A stretch of 64,000 bases of DNA, from positions 434,594 through 498,593 of the forward strand of contig NZ_KE150263.1 in assembly GCF_000411135.1 (NCBI RefSeq). Reading direction: 5' to 3'. A program made the translations under genes and the position numbers. The first letter of the stretch is position 1; the number at the start of each line of letters is the position of its first letter. Origin of the DNA: Actinotignum schaalii FB123-CNA-2 (lineage in GTDB: Bacteria > Actinomycetota > Actinomycetes > Actinomycetales > Actinomycetaceae). Below are positions 1-8,748 of the stretch, one piece after another. The notes under the pieces are model-generated. The model did not search any database and had not been told where the DNA came from. It saw nothing but the letters and a program-made list of their open reading frames with translations.

Positions 1-168
1 GAGGTGAGCACGCGAGGCAATCTCCGGGATAATGCCGCCGTAGCGGGCGTATTCATCCATAGAAGTGGCGGTCACATCCGCCAGCAACTCGCCGTCGCGT
101 ACGATCCCGATCCCCGTTTCATCACACGAGGTTTCGATTCCCAAAACTGTTGTACTCACGCCCGCCAA
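1..168 (-). CDS. tsaD: tsaD N-terminus (partial), tRNA t6A threonylcarbamoyltransferase
   Basis: Runs off the left edge; only the first about 55 residues are present. The reading begins with the [15 protein letters not shown] block and continues through DGELLADV and [12 protein letters not shown], the N-terminal ASKHA signature of TsaD/Kae1, which transfers threonylcarbamoyl to A37 of ANN-decoding tRNAs together with TsaB and TsaE encoded just upstream. Start: a TTG (168) sits 5 bases after a GGAG Shine-Dalgarno; an in-frame GTG at 159 is the alternative but is 14 bases from it. Last gene of the tsaE-tsaB-rimI-tsaD row. Confidence 0.9.
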   Translation of the reverse strand, partial: MAGVSTTVLGIETSCDETGIGIVRDGELLADVTATSMDEYARYGGIIPEIASRAHL

Positions 169-185
169 TCTTACTCCTTTAATGC

Positions 186-755
186 TCATTCCTCGCCGGC
201 ACCGGCTTGTTCACCAACTCCGGTTTCGGCATCGCTGCGCAGCGCGCAACGCATAATCGTGGCATCCGCCCCGTGATAGTAACCCGGGCGCCGCCCCACC
301 GCGGTAAAGCCACGCGAAACGTAGAGTCCGGTGGCAATCGGGTCGTCCGAGCGGACCTCGAGGAACATGGTTTCCCCGCCCGCATCACGCGCGAGCGTCA
401 TGAGATCATCCAGAAGCGCGCCGCCCAGGCCCTGCCCGCGCACCGCCTGCGCCACCGCGAGTGTGAGGATTTCGGCTTCCACCCCCAAGCTCACCCCGCC
501 GGCCGCCAAGATAGGAGGATGCATATCATCGAGCGCGTTAATGGAGGCCGCAGTATCGCCTGGTACGGCGGTGAGTGTGTAGAGCAGGTACGCTTCGCTA
601 CTGGCTCGCAGCGCCTGCTCCCAGGCTCCGCGCGGCCAGGCCTCCCGCGGCCCAAATTGCGCGGCGTCGAAACGTGCCAGGTCACGCGCCCAGGAAGGAT
701 CGGCCACCACGCGCCGCACCGGCACATCACGCAGCCGGGGCATTTCGCTCGCCAT
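186..755 (-). CDS. rimI: RimI-type ribosomal-protein/N-alpha acetyltransferase (GNAT)
   Basis: About 189 residues with one GNAT fold: the acetyl-CoA loop reads [11 protein letters not shown], followed by [30 protein letters not shown], the typical RimI C-terminal half. RimI acetylates protein N-termini (S18 in E. coli) and lies between tsaB and tsaD in many actinobacteria, as here. The frame stays open further upstream, but that would overlap tsaB by over 100 bases; ATG 755, 8 bases after the tsaB stop, is preferred, with ATG 743 as alternative. The last dozen residues are Glu/Gly-rich. Substrate specificity cannot be read from sequence. Confidence 0.85.
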   Translation of the reverse strand: MASEMPRLRDVPVRRVVADPSWARDLARFDAAQFGPREAWPRGAWEQALRASSEAYLLYTLTAVPGDTAASINALDDMHPPILAAGGVSLGVEAEILTLAVAQAVRGQGLGGALLDDLMTLARDAGGETMFLEVRSDDPIATGLYVSRGFTAVGRRPGYYHGADATIMRCALRSDAETGVGEQAGAGEE

Positions 756-762
756 CGCGCGC

Positions 763-1479
763 CTAGCTGCCGAGGTAACCGCTGCCCGCCGGCTGGGCCA
801 CACCCTGCGCGATATCGGGGCGGCGCAAATACTGCGGTTCGGTATCGAGCGCCTCACCCACAGCCAGCTTGGCACCCGCGCGCGCCACCATGAGTTCCGG
901 TTCGCATTCCACCACGTGCGCCCCGCTCAGTTCCGGATACATATCCCCATGGGATACGACGACGCTGGTATGTTCCCCGCGCAGTGCAGGTACCTCGGCC
1001 GGGCGAATAATCCGGGGGCCGTCCGTTACGGTGAGTTCGCCGCGAGCCGCGCTCTGGGCAGCCGGTGCTGCTTCTGCGCTCAGCACATACAGTTCCTTAC
1101 GCCGGGCATCGATGACCGCGAGCGCCCGGGTGGCTCCCTCGCGCAGCGCGCCCAGGGCCCGCACTTCCAGGGAGGAAACGCCGTAGAGCGGCACATTCCA
1201 GGCGAATGCGAGGGTGCGGGCGGTCACCAGGCCGGCCCGCAGCCCGGTAAAAGCCCCGGGGCCGGTTCCCGCCACGATGACATCGGCGCGCTCCACCCCG
1301 GCCGCGTCCAGAACTGCCTTGACCATCGGGGTGAGGGTTTCGGCGTGGTGGCGCGAATCCGGGGACACCTCGCGGGCCAGAGTGGCGATCTGCCCGGCGG
1401 CGCCGTCGTTCCCCAAATGATCCACGCGGACCAGGCCCACCACGGATAGGTCGCTGGTATCAATCGTCAAAATATTCAT
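763..1479 (-). CDS. tsaB: tRNA t6A synthesis protein TsaB
   Basis: 238 residues. N-terminus MNILTIDTSDLSVVG and the GTGPGAFTGLRAGLVTARTLAF block are diagnostic of TsaB (YeaZ), the non-catalytic ASKHA partner that dimerises with TsaD in threonylcarbamoyl transfer. Its start overlaps the tsaE stop by 4 bases (ATGA), so the two are translationally coupled. The C-terminal 100 residues are Ala-rich and poorly conserved, as usual in actinobacteria. Confidence 0.93.
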   Translation of the reverse strand: MNILTIDTSDLSVVGLVRVDHLGNDGAAGQIATLAREVSPDSRHHAETLTPMVKAVLDAAGVERADVIVAGTGPGAFTGLRAGLVTARTLAFAWNVPLYGVSSLEVRALGALREGATRALAVIDARRKELYVLSAEAAPAAQSAARGELTVTDGPRIIRPAEVPALRGEHTSVVVSHGDMYPELSGAHVVECEPELMVARAGAKLAVGEALDTEPQYLRRPDIAQGVAQPAGSGYLGS

Positions 1480-2003
1480 GAAGCATTCTCCTGGTGGTAC
1501 GAGGCGAGCAGGTCGGCGGCGAGCTGGCGCGAACGCGGGCCGGAAGCACGCAGGCTGAGGGTGCGCGGCGAATCGACGTACAGGTCGAGCACATCGCTGC
1601 CGGCCGCGGCGCCAACGGGCCGTTCAATATCGATATCGAGGCGGTCATTGGTGAGGACCTCGGTTTTGCCCTCGCCCCATTCCACCACGGTGGCGGATTC
1701 TTCCAGGGAGGAATCCAGGTCCAGGGCGTCCAGTTCTTCCAGGGAGGTGAGGCGGTAGGCATCCACGTGGACGAGGTCGGGGCCGCCCACCCGCGAGCGG
1801 TGCACATTGGCGATCACGAACGTCGGGGAGGTCACGCGCCCGCCCACGTTCATACCTTCCGCAATTCCGCGGGTCATTGTGGTTTTTCCGGCGCCCAGCG
1901 GCCCGTTGAGCATGATGAGGTCGCCGCCGCGCAGGAGTTTTCCGAGGGCGCAGCCAACGGCGTGCATCGCCTCGGCGTCCTCAATAAGGATCTTCTCAGT
2001 CAC
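1476..2003 (-). CDS. tsaE: tRNA t6A synthesis ATPase TsaE
   Basis: 175 residues. Walker A GPLGAGKT (residues about 34-41), TSPTFVIANVH, the HVDAYRL block and VVEWGEG identify TsaE (YjeE), the P-loop ATPase that turns over the TsaBD complex. GTG start with no Shine-Dalgarno; a TAGAAT hexamer ends 6 bases before it, so the message is probably leaderless and this is the first gene of the tsaE-tsaB-rimI-tsaD unit. The C-terminal extension of about 30 residues after the core is weakly conserved. Confidence 0.93.
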   Translation of the reverse strand: MTEKILIEDAEAMHAVGCALGKLLRGGDLIMLNGPLGAGKTTMTRGIAEGMNVGGRVTSPTFVIANVHRSRVGGPDLVHVDAYRLTSLEELDALDLDSSLEESATVVEWGEGKTEVLTNDRLDIDIERPVGAAAGSDVLDLYVDSPRTLSLRASGPRSRQLAADLLASYHQENAS

Positions 2004-2009
2004 CGTGCT

Positions 2010-2015
2010 ATTCTA
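2010..2015 (-). promoter_or_regulatory. -10 box of leaderless tsaE promoter
   Basis: TAGAAT on the minus strand, 6 bases before the GTG of tsaE; fits the actinobacterial TANNNT -10 with transcription starting at the start codon. No clear -35 is seen. Confidence 0.5.
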
Positions 2016-2111
2016 CGTCGCTTCGCGCGCGCGGGCGTAGGGCGTGCGGGGCCAGGCCGCGGGGCGACGTGCCGGGGCTGAATCCGAGCGCGCCGGTGCT
2101 GCGACGGGCCG

Positions 2112-3305
2112 CTACTTTTCGTAGACGCGCGGGACCCGGGCCGCCACCCTGGTAATAATCTCATAAGAAATCGTGCCGCTGGCCAGCGCCCATTGCGCCG
2201 CGCTCACTTCCCCGCGGGCCGGGTCGCCGAAGAGCACCACGGGGGTGCCGGCCGGCAGCGGCCCATCCAAACGCACCACGAACTGATCCATACACACCCG
2301 CCCGGTGATGGGCGCGCGCTGAGCGGCCGGCCCCTCCCCGACCGTCACATAGCCCTTATTGGACAGTGCCCGCGGAACCCCATCGGCATATCCGAGCGGT
2401 ACGACGCCGAGCACGGCCCCGTCCTCAACAACGGCCGTGTGCCCGTAAGAAACGCCGGCGCGGTGGGAAAGCTGGCGGGTGGTGAGGAGTTCGGATTCCA
2501 GGCGCATGGCGGGGCGTAGGCCCAGGTCGGAGGCGAGGGTGCGGCGCGGTTCGGGGCTGAGCCCGTACAGAATAATGCCGGGGCGCACCATATCGTAGCG
2601 AGCCTGCGGGTGCCAGAGCACCCCGCTGGATGCGGAAAGGTGGGCCAGGCGCGGGGTGAGACCGGCGCGGGCGGCGAGGCGGCGAGCTTCGTCGAAAGCG
2701 GCGATTTGGCTGGTGGTGGCTTCACTCTCCGGGTCATCCGCGCAGGCCAGGTGGCTCCAGATGCCGACGACTTCGAGGTGCCCGGCGTGTTGGTGTTCGG
2801 CGAGCAGTTGTGCGGCCGCGGGGATATCTTCCAGGTTGAAGCCCTCGCGGCTCATCCCGCTATCCACGCTCAGGTGGACCCGGGCGGCGTGGCCGGCAGC
2901 TTGCGCTGCCCGCGCCACCGCCTCAATCATCCAGGTATCCCCCACCGAGAGTTCAATCCCGGCTTCCAGCGCCGGGGCGAGGTCACTATCGGGGGTGTAA
3001 ATCCAGGAGAACACCGGGGGCAGGGCCGGGTGGCCGGCCAGCGCCTCACCTTCAACTGGCTGCTCCCCCCATTCCCGGACCAGCGCGAGTGCTTCGGCAA
3101 GTTGGGCAACCCCGAGGTAATCCGCTCCCGCGCGCGCGAATGCGCGCGCGGCGGGAAGCAACCCGTGGCCGTAGGCATCACCTTTGATAACCGCCATGAT
3201 TTTCTGGCCCGTGAGATGGGCCCGTACCCGGGTGAGGTTCTGTTCGAGCGCACCCAGGCTGATGGTAGCTCGGGAGGTGAAAACTGCGGGATCAAGGTTA
3301 AACAT
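2112..3305 (-). CDS. alr: Alanine racemase
   Basis: 397 residues, fold-type III PLP enzyme that makes D-alanine for peptidoglycan. The PLP lysine is K41 in AVIKGDAYGHG; the second catalytic base is the Tyr of GVSYGHTAVV; CMDQFVV and DMVRPGIILYG blocks are also present. ATG start with AGGAAG 6 bases upstream. Lies between the t6A cluster and the NAD(P)H-hydrate repair gene, an order common in actinobacteria where nnr, alr and tsaE cluster. Confidence 0.95.
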   Translation of the reverse strand: MFNLDPAVFTSRATISLGALEQNLTRVRAHLTGQKIMAVIKGDAYGHGLLPAARAFARAGADYLGVAQLAEALALVREWGEQPVEGEALAGHPALPPVFSWIYTPDSDLAPALEAGIELSVGDTWMIEAVARAAQAAGHAARVHLSVDSGMSREGFNLEDIPAAAQLLAEHQHAGHLEVVGIWSHLACADDPESEATTSQIAAFDEARRLAARAGLTPRLAHLSASSGVLWHPQARYDMVRPGIILYGLSPEPRRTLASDLGLRPAMRLESELLTTRQLSHRAGVSYGHTAVVEDGAVLGVVPLGYADGVPRALSNKGYVTVGEGPAAQRAPITGRVCMDQFVVRLDGPLPAGTPVVLFGDPARGEVSAAQWALASGTISYEIITRVAARVPRVYEK

Positions 3306-3430
3306 GAGGTTCTTCCTGTTGAGGCGCGGATAGGGATGCAGTGCGGGGGCTGGCGAGCTGCGGGCGCGCTGGTCGCCTACGGGCGAGCCGCGCTGCGGGC
3401 CGCGGCGCGGGGTGCGGGCGTGCCTGTATT

Positions 3431-5032
3431 CTACGCGCCGCCCAGAATCTGGCCGATGACCTCCGGGATACGCGCGGCGATCTGGGCTGCGGTGATAGGC
3501 CGGCCCGGCGCGGGCGCGGGCTCCCCGAGGGCACTCCGTGCCGGCGCTGCGAAAGGCGTTCCGGCCGCGAGCGCGGCAGCGCGGGCATGGATGTGCAGGG
3601 CAGCGGCCGCGATGCGGGCGGCAGGCTCGGTGAGTTCAGTGTGTCTGGCAACCTCCGTGGGCTCGGCAACCACGGCGTGCTGAGCGAGCATAGCGCCGAT
3701 GAGCCCGGCCAGCACATCGCCAGCTCCGGCCACGGCCCGCCAGCCGGGCGCCCCGCCCTGGGCGTAGCACGGCCCGCTCGGGCTGGCCACCACATCAACG
3801 GATCCCTTGAGCACCACGGTCGCGCCCAGCCGGGCCGCCAGGGCCCGCGCGGCCGCCACCGGGCAGGACTCAATGACCGCGCGGCTGAAAGGTGTGCCAT
3901 CCGCGTCGCGGAGGTCCAATTGGGCGGCCATCAAGGCAGCTTCCCCGGCGTGCGGGGTGAGCACCACGTGTTCGCCGAACCGCGCGCCCTCCCGCGCCGC
4001 CATATCGGCAATGGTCGGGAGAGCCCCGGCATCCACGACCACCGGCGATCCGTCCTTGAGCGCGGCGTGCAGCAGGGCCGGCGCCCCCGGCGGATCACCC
4101 GAACCAACCGCGAGCGCCTGGATGCGCCCCGGGGCCGCCACCACTTCCGGGTGCGCGGTGATGACCAGCTCCGCGACCTCATTCTCGCCGAGGTAACGTA
4201 CCATCCCGGGTCCCGCCGCGAGAGCGGCCGTCGTCGTTAATAAACCCGCACCCGGATACTGCACCGAACCGGCCACGATCCCAACCACGCCGCGGGTGTA
4301 TTTGTGGTCGTCCGCGCCGGGCACCCGCCACAGGTCCGCCACATCGGCATCGCCCAGGTGCAGCACGGCCGGCTCACCCAGGTAGGGTGCGAAACCGAGC
4401 TCCACCACCTCGATGCGCCCCGCGGCCCGGCGGGCCGGGTCCAGCACCAGCCCGGCCTTGGCCGCCCCCATGGTCACGGTAAGGTGGGCAGAGAGGTAGG
4501 GGCCGGGCAGGGCACCGTCGTCCACACCAATGCCGGAGGGGGTATCCACCGCGACCACGAGCGGTTCCACCGGGCTGGCGAGGCGCTCGGATTCCAGCGC
4601 GCTCAGCAGGGAAGCCAGCGGTTCACGCGCCGGCCCGCGCGCCCCGATACCGAGCAGCCCATCCACCCAGACGGCGCTGCGCCGCGCCACCGCAACCGCC
4701 TGCGCCAGACTTGCTTCCCGGATGAGGGTACCACCGGCCTTTTCCAAAGCCTGCGCCCCCGCCCGGTGGTAGGCGGGCAGGGGCGCCACCGCCACCACGG
4801 CGGCCCCGCGCCGCGCCAGATATGCGCCGGCGTAGAGGGCATCCCCGCCGTTATTGCCCGCCCCGGCAAAAATCGCGATGCGGGTCCCGCTCACGCGGAT
4901 GGAGCGGCGGCGCAGCTCCCAAATAATTGCATTCGCGAGCGCCCGGGCCGCCCGGGCCATGAGCGGCTCGCCGGCCGCCAAAAGGGGTTCTTCCGCGGCT
5001 CGCACGGCCTGGGCATCATAGGTACGCAACAT
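3431..5032 (-). CDS. nnr: Bifunctional NAD(P)H-hydrate epimerase / ADP-dependent dehydratase
   Basis: 533 residues, fusion of two metabolite-repair enzymes. Residues 1-220: YjeF-N epimerase (AGAGNNGGDALYAG, VDGLLGIGARG, VDTPSGIGVDDG). Residues about 235-533: ribokinase-like dehydratase (KYTRGVVGIVAGS, VLTPHAGEAALM, KGSVDVVASP and the catalytic AGAGDVLAGLIGAML). Together they restore damaged NAD(P)H. A longer open frame to 5263 exists but crosses the divergent coaA start; ATG 5032 begins MLRTYDAQAVRAAE, the family N-terminus, and a TACGAT -10 box ends 6 bases before it, implying a leaderless transcript. Confidence 0.92.
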   Translation of the reverse strand: MLRTYDAQAVRAAEEPLLAAGEPLMARAARALANAIIWELRRRSIRVSGTRIAIFAGAGNNGGDALYAGAYLARRGAAVVAVAPLPAYHRAGAQALEKAGGTLIREASLAQAVAVARRSAVWVDGLLGIGARGPAREPLASLLSALESERLASPVEPLVVAVDTPSGIGVDDGALPGPYLSAHLTVTMGAAKAGLVLDPARRAAGRIEVVELGFAPYLGEPAVLHLGDADVADLWRVPGADDHKYTRGVVGIVAGSVQYPGAGLLTTTAALAAGPGMVRYLGENEVAELVITAHPEVVAAPGRIQALAVGSGDPPGAPALLHAALKDGSPVVVDAGALPTIADMAAREGARFGEHVVLTPHAGEAALMAAQLDLRDADGTPFSRAVIESCPVAAARALAARLGATVVLKGSVDVVASPSGPCYAQGGAPGWRAVAGAGDVLAGLIGAMLAQHAVVAEPTEVARHTELTEPAARIAAAALHIHARAAALAAGTPFAAPARSALGEPAPAPGRPITAAQIAARIPEVIGQILGGA

Positions 5033-5038
5033 ACTGGT

Positions 5039-5044
5039 ATCGTA
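5039..5044 (-). promoter_or_regulatory. -10 box of leaderless nnr promoter
   Basis: TACGAT, 6 bases before the nnr ATG; no Shine-Dalgarno between. Divergent from the coaA promoter about 110 bases away. Confidence 0.5.
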
Positions 5045-5152
5045 ACGCGCCCCCCGCGGCCGTGGCACGGGGCCGCCAGCCGAGCTGAGCACGGCCGTGA
5101 GCTCCAGGCCGCGGATCCCCACCCGATGCGGCGGGGCTGGGCACCCAGCTAG

Positions 5153-5158
5153 TAGGCT
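5153..5158 (+). promoter_or_regulatory. -10 box of leaderless coaA promoter
   Basis: TAGGCT, then GGCCCC, then the coaA ATG. The same hexamer at the same distance precedes murB and the membrane protein gene at 48801-50132. Confidence 0.55.
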
Positions 5159-5164
5159 GGCCCC

Positions 5165-6172
5165 ATGGAGTCCAACCGTCACCTCGTCACTTTCACGCAC
5201 GACGAATGGAGCGCTCTCGCCAAAAACGCGCCCCTCCCCCTCACGCACACGGATGTGCGGCACTTAAAAGCCCTCGGCGACCCGATTGACCTGGCCGAAG
5301 CGGATGCTATTTACCGCCCCCTGTCCGCGCTGCTGCAAATGTACGCCCAGGAAATTGGCGATCTGCACCGCAAAACTTCCGATTTTTTGGGCTTGCGGGA
5401 ACAGCGCACGCCTTTTGTGATCGGCATTGCCGGATCGGTTGCGGTAGGAAAATCGACGACGGCGCGACTTCTCCAAGAGTTGCTTCGGCGCTGGCCCTAT
5501 ACTCCCCGCGTGGACCTGGTGACTACCGATGGCTTCCTCTACCCCAATGCGGTGCTGGAAGAGCGCGGACTCATGAACCGCAAAGGTTTCCCGGAATCCT
5601 ACGATCACGCCGCGCTTCTTGATTTCCTGCGGCGGGTCAAATCCGGGGAGGACCGCGTGGAGGTGCCCCGCTACGATCACGTTATTTACGATATTGTGCC
5701 CGGTCAGCATCAGGTGGTGGCCCATCCCGATATCCTCATCCTGGAAGGGCTTAATGTGCTCCAACCGCCACTGCTGGCCGCCGGCGGGCGCCCCGGGGCT
5801 GGAAAATTGACCGGCTCCCGGGCACGTCTCACCCCCACGGATCCCGCTTTCTACACCGGGAACCTCACCGCGGTCTCAGATTTCTTCGACGTCTCGATTT
5901 ACGTAGACGCCTCCCCGGAAGATCTAGAAACCTGGTACCTCTCGCGTATTTTCAAATTGCGCGACGTCGCTTTTCACCTGCCCGGCGCCTATTTCCACCA
6001 ATTTGCGGATATGCCGGACGCCGAGCTGCGGGACCGTTCCCTCGAGATCTGGAATGCGATCAACCTGCCCAATCTGCTGGAGAATATTCAGCCCACGCGC
6101 GAGCGCGCCGATATCATGCTCTGCAAGGGAGCCGACCATCGAGTACAGCGCATTCACCTGCGCAAATTGTAG
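5165..6172 (+). CDS. coaA: Pantothenate kinase, type I
   Basis: 335 residues. Phosphorylates pantothenate, the first committed step of CoA synthesis. Walker A GSVAVGKST, VDLVTTDGFLYPN, the GFPESYD block, YDIVPGQ and the Asp/Glu-rich C-terminal IQPTRERADIMLCKGADH region match bacterial CoaA; one stretch between ILEGLNVLQPP and FFDVSIYVDA is lengthened by about 25 residues compared with short homologues. No Shine-Dalgarno; leaderless start inferred. Monocistronic; the 250-base gap to glmM, which converges on it, carries an imperfect palindrome. Confidence 0.95.
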   Translation: MESNRHLVTFTHDEWSALAKNAPLPLTHTDVRHLKALGDPIDLAEADAIYRPLSALLQMYAQEIGDLHRKTSDFLGLREQRTPFVIGIAGSVAVGKSTTARLLQELLRRWPYTPRVDLVTTDGFLYPNAVLEERGLMNRKGFPESYDHAALLDFLRRVKSGEDRVEVPRYDHVIYDIVPGQHQVVAHPDILILEGLNVLQPPLLAAGGRPGAGKLTGSRARLTPTDPAFYTGNLTAVSDFFDVSIYVDASPEDLETWYLSRIFKLRDVAFHLPGAYFHQFADMPDAELRDRSLEIWNAINLPNLLENIQPTRERADIMLCKGADHRVQRIHLRKL

Positions 6173-6232
6173 CCAGACTTCCAGAAGCCGAACCCCGGGA
6201 GTCACACCAGTATCTGCGGGGCACTATGGGTT

Positions 6233-6279
6233 TTCATGGGTGTACTTCGTATGTACGACATTCGCAGCACACCCATGAA
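6233..6279. repeat. Imperfect palindromic intergenic element, copy 1
   Basis: 47 bases: two 22-base arms around an ACG loop with three mismatches. The core (GTACTTCG, ATGTACGACAT, CGCAG) recurs at 13016-13066. Lies between the convergent coaA and glmM genes, downstream of both, so a bidirectional terminator or a REP-like element is possible. There is no long T tract next to it. Confidence 0.7.
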
Positions 6280-6422
6280 CATCCCTACCAGGTCCGGCAG
6301 CGCCCGCGCTGACCAGCAGCGCAAGCCGGCCAGCAGGGCATGCGGGCTGAGGCACAAGGCTAAGTGGCGGCGTCGTCGTAAAAAATATCGAGCGGCGCGC
6401 ACCGCGAAACCTACACCAAGAG

Positions 6423-7769
6423 TTATAACGCGAGGTTCGTGGCCACCACGTCTGCGAGTTCGTGGGCCACGGCATCCGCTTCTTCCTGGGTGGCAGCCTC
6501 AACCATCACCCGCACCAGCGGCTCGGTGCCCGAGGGACGCAGCAGCACCCGGCCCGTCTCCCCCAAGCGTTCCTCGGCCTCACGGACCGCGCGCTGGACC
6601 TGCTCGTTTGTGGAGGCCGCGGCTTTATCCACATTCGGCACATTGACGAGAATCTGCGGGAGGCGGGTAACCACGCTGGCGAGTTCGCGCAGGCTGCGCC
6701 CGGATGCCGCAACTTGCTGGGCGAGGAGCAGGCTGGTGAGTGAGCCATCGCCGGTGGTGGCTTTTTCGAGAGAAATGACGTGGCCGGATTGTTCGCCGCC
6801 CAGGCTGTAGCCCCCGCGGCGCATCTCCTCAAGGACGTAGCGGTCCCCCACCCCGGTTTGGACCGTGCGCACGCCGTGCTCCTTCATGGCGAGCAGCAGG
6901 CCCAGGTTGGACATGACCGTAACGACGAGGGTATTCTGCGCGAGTTTGCCGGCGTCCTTGAGAGCAAGAGCGAGGATCGCCATGATTTGGTCGCCGTCCA
7001 CGAGTTTGCCTTCGTGATCGACCGCCAGGCAGCGATCCGCATCGCCATCAAAAGCCACCCCGAAATCGGCACCGTTATCCACGACGGCGCGCTGAAGAGC
7101 CTCCGGGTGAGTGGAACCGCAACCGTCGTTAATGTTGTAGCCAGAAGGATCAGCGTTAATAACAATAACCTTCGCTCCGGCGCGGCGCAGCGCCTCGGGC
7201 GCGATGGCGGAGGTGGCACCGTTTGCGCAATCGGTGACAATGGTGAGTCCATCCAGGCGGGTGGTAATCGCGGTGGTGAGGTGGTCCAGGTAGAGCCGGT
7301 CCCCAAATTCCGCGGTATCGCTAATACGGCCAATACCGGCGCCGGTGGGGCGGCCCCAATCCGTGCCGAGGAGTTCTTCGATTTCGTCCTCGAGGCTGTC
7401 TTCGAGTTTGAAACCTCCCTTGGCGAAGAATTTAATGCCGTTGTCCTGCATCGGGTTGTGGGAAGCGGAAATCATGACACCCAGGTCATAGCCGCCTTCC
7501 GCGGTGAGAAAAGCAATACCGGGAGTGGGGATAACGTCCACGTGTTCCACGTCCACTCCGGCACCGGCGAGCCCGGCAGCCACCGCCTGGGAAAGCATCC
7601 CGCCGGAAACACGCGAATCCTGACCAATAACCGCGCGCGGGCGGCCCTCCCCATCGAATTCGCGGGTGAGAACTCGCGCTGCGGCTTCCCCCAATTTCAC
7701 CGCCAGATCCGCCGTCAGAGCTCGGTTTGCGAGTCCGCGGACGCCATCTGTTCCAAAAAGTCGTGGCAT
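6423..7769 (-). CDS. glmM: Phosphoglucosamine mutase
   Basis: 448 residues. Interconverts glucosamine-6-P and glucosamine-1-P for UDP-GlcNAc. LFGTDGVRG at the N-terminus, the phosphoserine loop ISASHNPMQDNGIK (Ser103), metal loop DGDADRC and phosphate-binding RPSGTEPLVRVMVE near the C-terminus are all intact. ATG preceded by GAAAGG 7 bases away. Follows rplM-rpsI on the same strand, a classic actinobacterial order, but a terminator after rpsI and a 446-base gap suggest its own promoter. Confidence 0.96.
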   Translation of the reverse strand: MPRLFGTDGVRGLANRALTADLAVKLGEAAARVLTREFDGEGRPRAVIGQDSRVSGGMLSQAVAAGLAGAGVDVEHVDVIPTPGIAFLTAEGGYDLGVMISASHNPMQDNGIKFFAKGGFKLEDSLEDEIEELLGTDWGRPTGAGIGRISDTAEFGDRLYLDHLTTAITTRLDGLTIVTDCANGATSAIAPEALRRAGAKVIVINADPSGYNINDGCGSTHPEALQRAVVDNGADFGVAFDGDADRCLAVDHEGKLVDGDQIMAILALALKDAGKLAQNTLVVTVMSNLGLLLAMKEHGVRTVQTGVGDRYVLEEMRRGGYSLGGEQSGHVISLEKATTGDGSLTSLLLAQQVAASGRSLRELASVVTRLPQILVNVPNVDKAAASTNEQVQRAVREAEERLGETGRVLLRPSGTEPLVRVMVEAATQEEADAVAHELADVVATNLAL

Positions 7770-8139
7770 TACTCAGCCTTTCGCCAAGGCGCGGCCGGTG
7801 CCGCGCCGCATGTGCTTCCCTCTGTTCTTACTTCGCCCGCGAGATCCGGAACCGGAGGCGGCTGCGAAACTTATATCGAATCTGGCCGTCCTGGCTGGTA
7901 CCGCGGGTGCGCTGTGTTCTACTGTAACGCGCGCGGCCGGCTGGCGGAAAAAGGAACGCGGGGTGGACGGTGGAATGCAGCTGAGCGCAGGATGATGCAA
8001 CTCCACGACAACACCCGGCACACAGTAACTCCACTACATGTAATCCAATTAGTTATGTAGCAAGAGTTGCATTGTGGATCGCGGAGAACCGCTAGGCCCC
8101 GAACGCCAGCGGGAGCATAAGCACCCCACGCCACATACA
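7770..8139. other. Gap upstream of glmM
   Basis: No gene seen; the short open frames here have no family signature. Holds the direct/inverted repeat element at 7995-8072, in an AT-richer patch (about 8020-8075), and presumably the glmM promoter, which I could not place with confidence. Confidence 0.5.
7995..8072. repeat. Direct-direct-inverted repeat element X
   Basis: Outer perfect 9-base inverted repeat ATGCAACTC (7995-8003) / GAGTTGCAT (8064-8072). Inside, a second copy of the left motif, GTAACTCCACTAC (8025-8037 against GCAACTCCACGAC at 7998-8010), and an inner CTACAT (8034-8039) / ATGTAG (8055-8060) pair. Function unknown. Confidence 0.6.
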
Positions 8140-8172
8140 ACAAGGGAGGCCCCGAATTGGGACCTCCCTTGT
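8140..8172 (-). terminator. Terminator after rpsI
   Basis: 14-base stem (one mismatch) with a GAATT loop, 44 bases after the rpsI stop, followed in the direction of transcription by TGTTGTATG. Confidence 0.75.
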
Positions 8173-8215
8173 AAGAAATGAGCGATGCGCCCAGATAGGC
8201 GCATAGCGCCGAAGC

Positions 8216-8704
8216 TTAACGCTTGGAGAACTGCGAAGCCTTGCGGGCCTTCTTCAGGCCGGCCTTCTTGCGTTCCACCGCGCGAGCATCGCGGGTGAGG
8301 TAGCCGGCCTTCTTGAGGGCCGGGCGATTTGCTTCGCGGTCAATTTCGTTGAGGGCGCGGGCGATGCCGAGACGCAGCGCACCGGCCTGGCCTGAGATGC
8401 CACCACCGTTGATACGGGCAATAACATCGAAACGGCCTTCGAGATCAAGCAGGGTGAAGGGGGACTTCACGAGCTGCTGATGGATCTTATTAGGGAAGTA
8501 ATCGGCCAGGTCGCGGCCGTTAACCTTCCATTCCCCAGAGCCGGGGACGAGCCGGACGCGGGCAACGGCTTCCTTGCGGCGGCCGAGTGCCTGACCCGGG
8601 ACAGCGGCGGATACACCCTGACCGACCTTGGGGGTTTCGGTCTCTGTGGTGTAGGAGCCGCTGAACTCCTCCTCCACCTGGGTGTCAATTTGAGTTTCTG
8701 ACAT
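8216..8704 (-). CDS. rpsI: 30S ribosomal protein S9
   Basis: 162 residues. Core from [12 protein letters not shown] to the C-terminus [12 protein letters not shown], whose terminal SKR reaches the P-site tRNA. The N-terminal 40 residues are an acidic, Thr/Glu-rich extension typical of actinobacterial S9. Second gene of rplM-rpsI, 44 bases after rplM. Confidence 0.97.
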   Translation of the reverse strand: MSETQIDTQVEEEFSGSYTTETETPKVGQGVSAAVPGQALGRRKEAVARVRLVPGSGEWKVNGRDLADYFPNKIHQQLVKSPFTLLDLEGRFDVIARINGGGISGQAGALRLGIARALNEIDREANRPALKKAGYLTRDARAVERKKAGLKKARKASQFSKR

Positions 8705-8748
8705 TGATGTAAATCCTGTTCCGAAAAAAGCGGCCGAACGCGACTCGC

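Noticed and set aside
5033-5263. 77-codon N-terminal extension of nnr
   Set aside because: Overlaps the coaA start and both promoters; family N-terminus begins at 5032.
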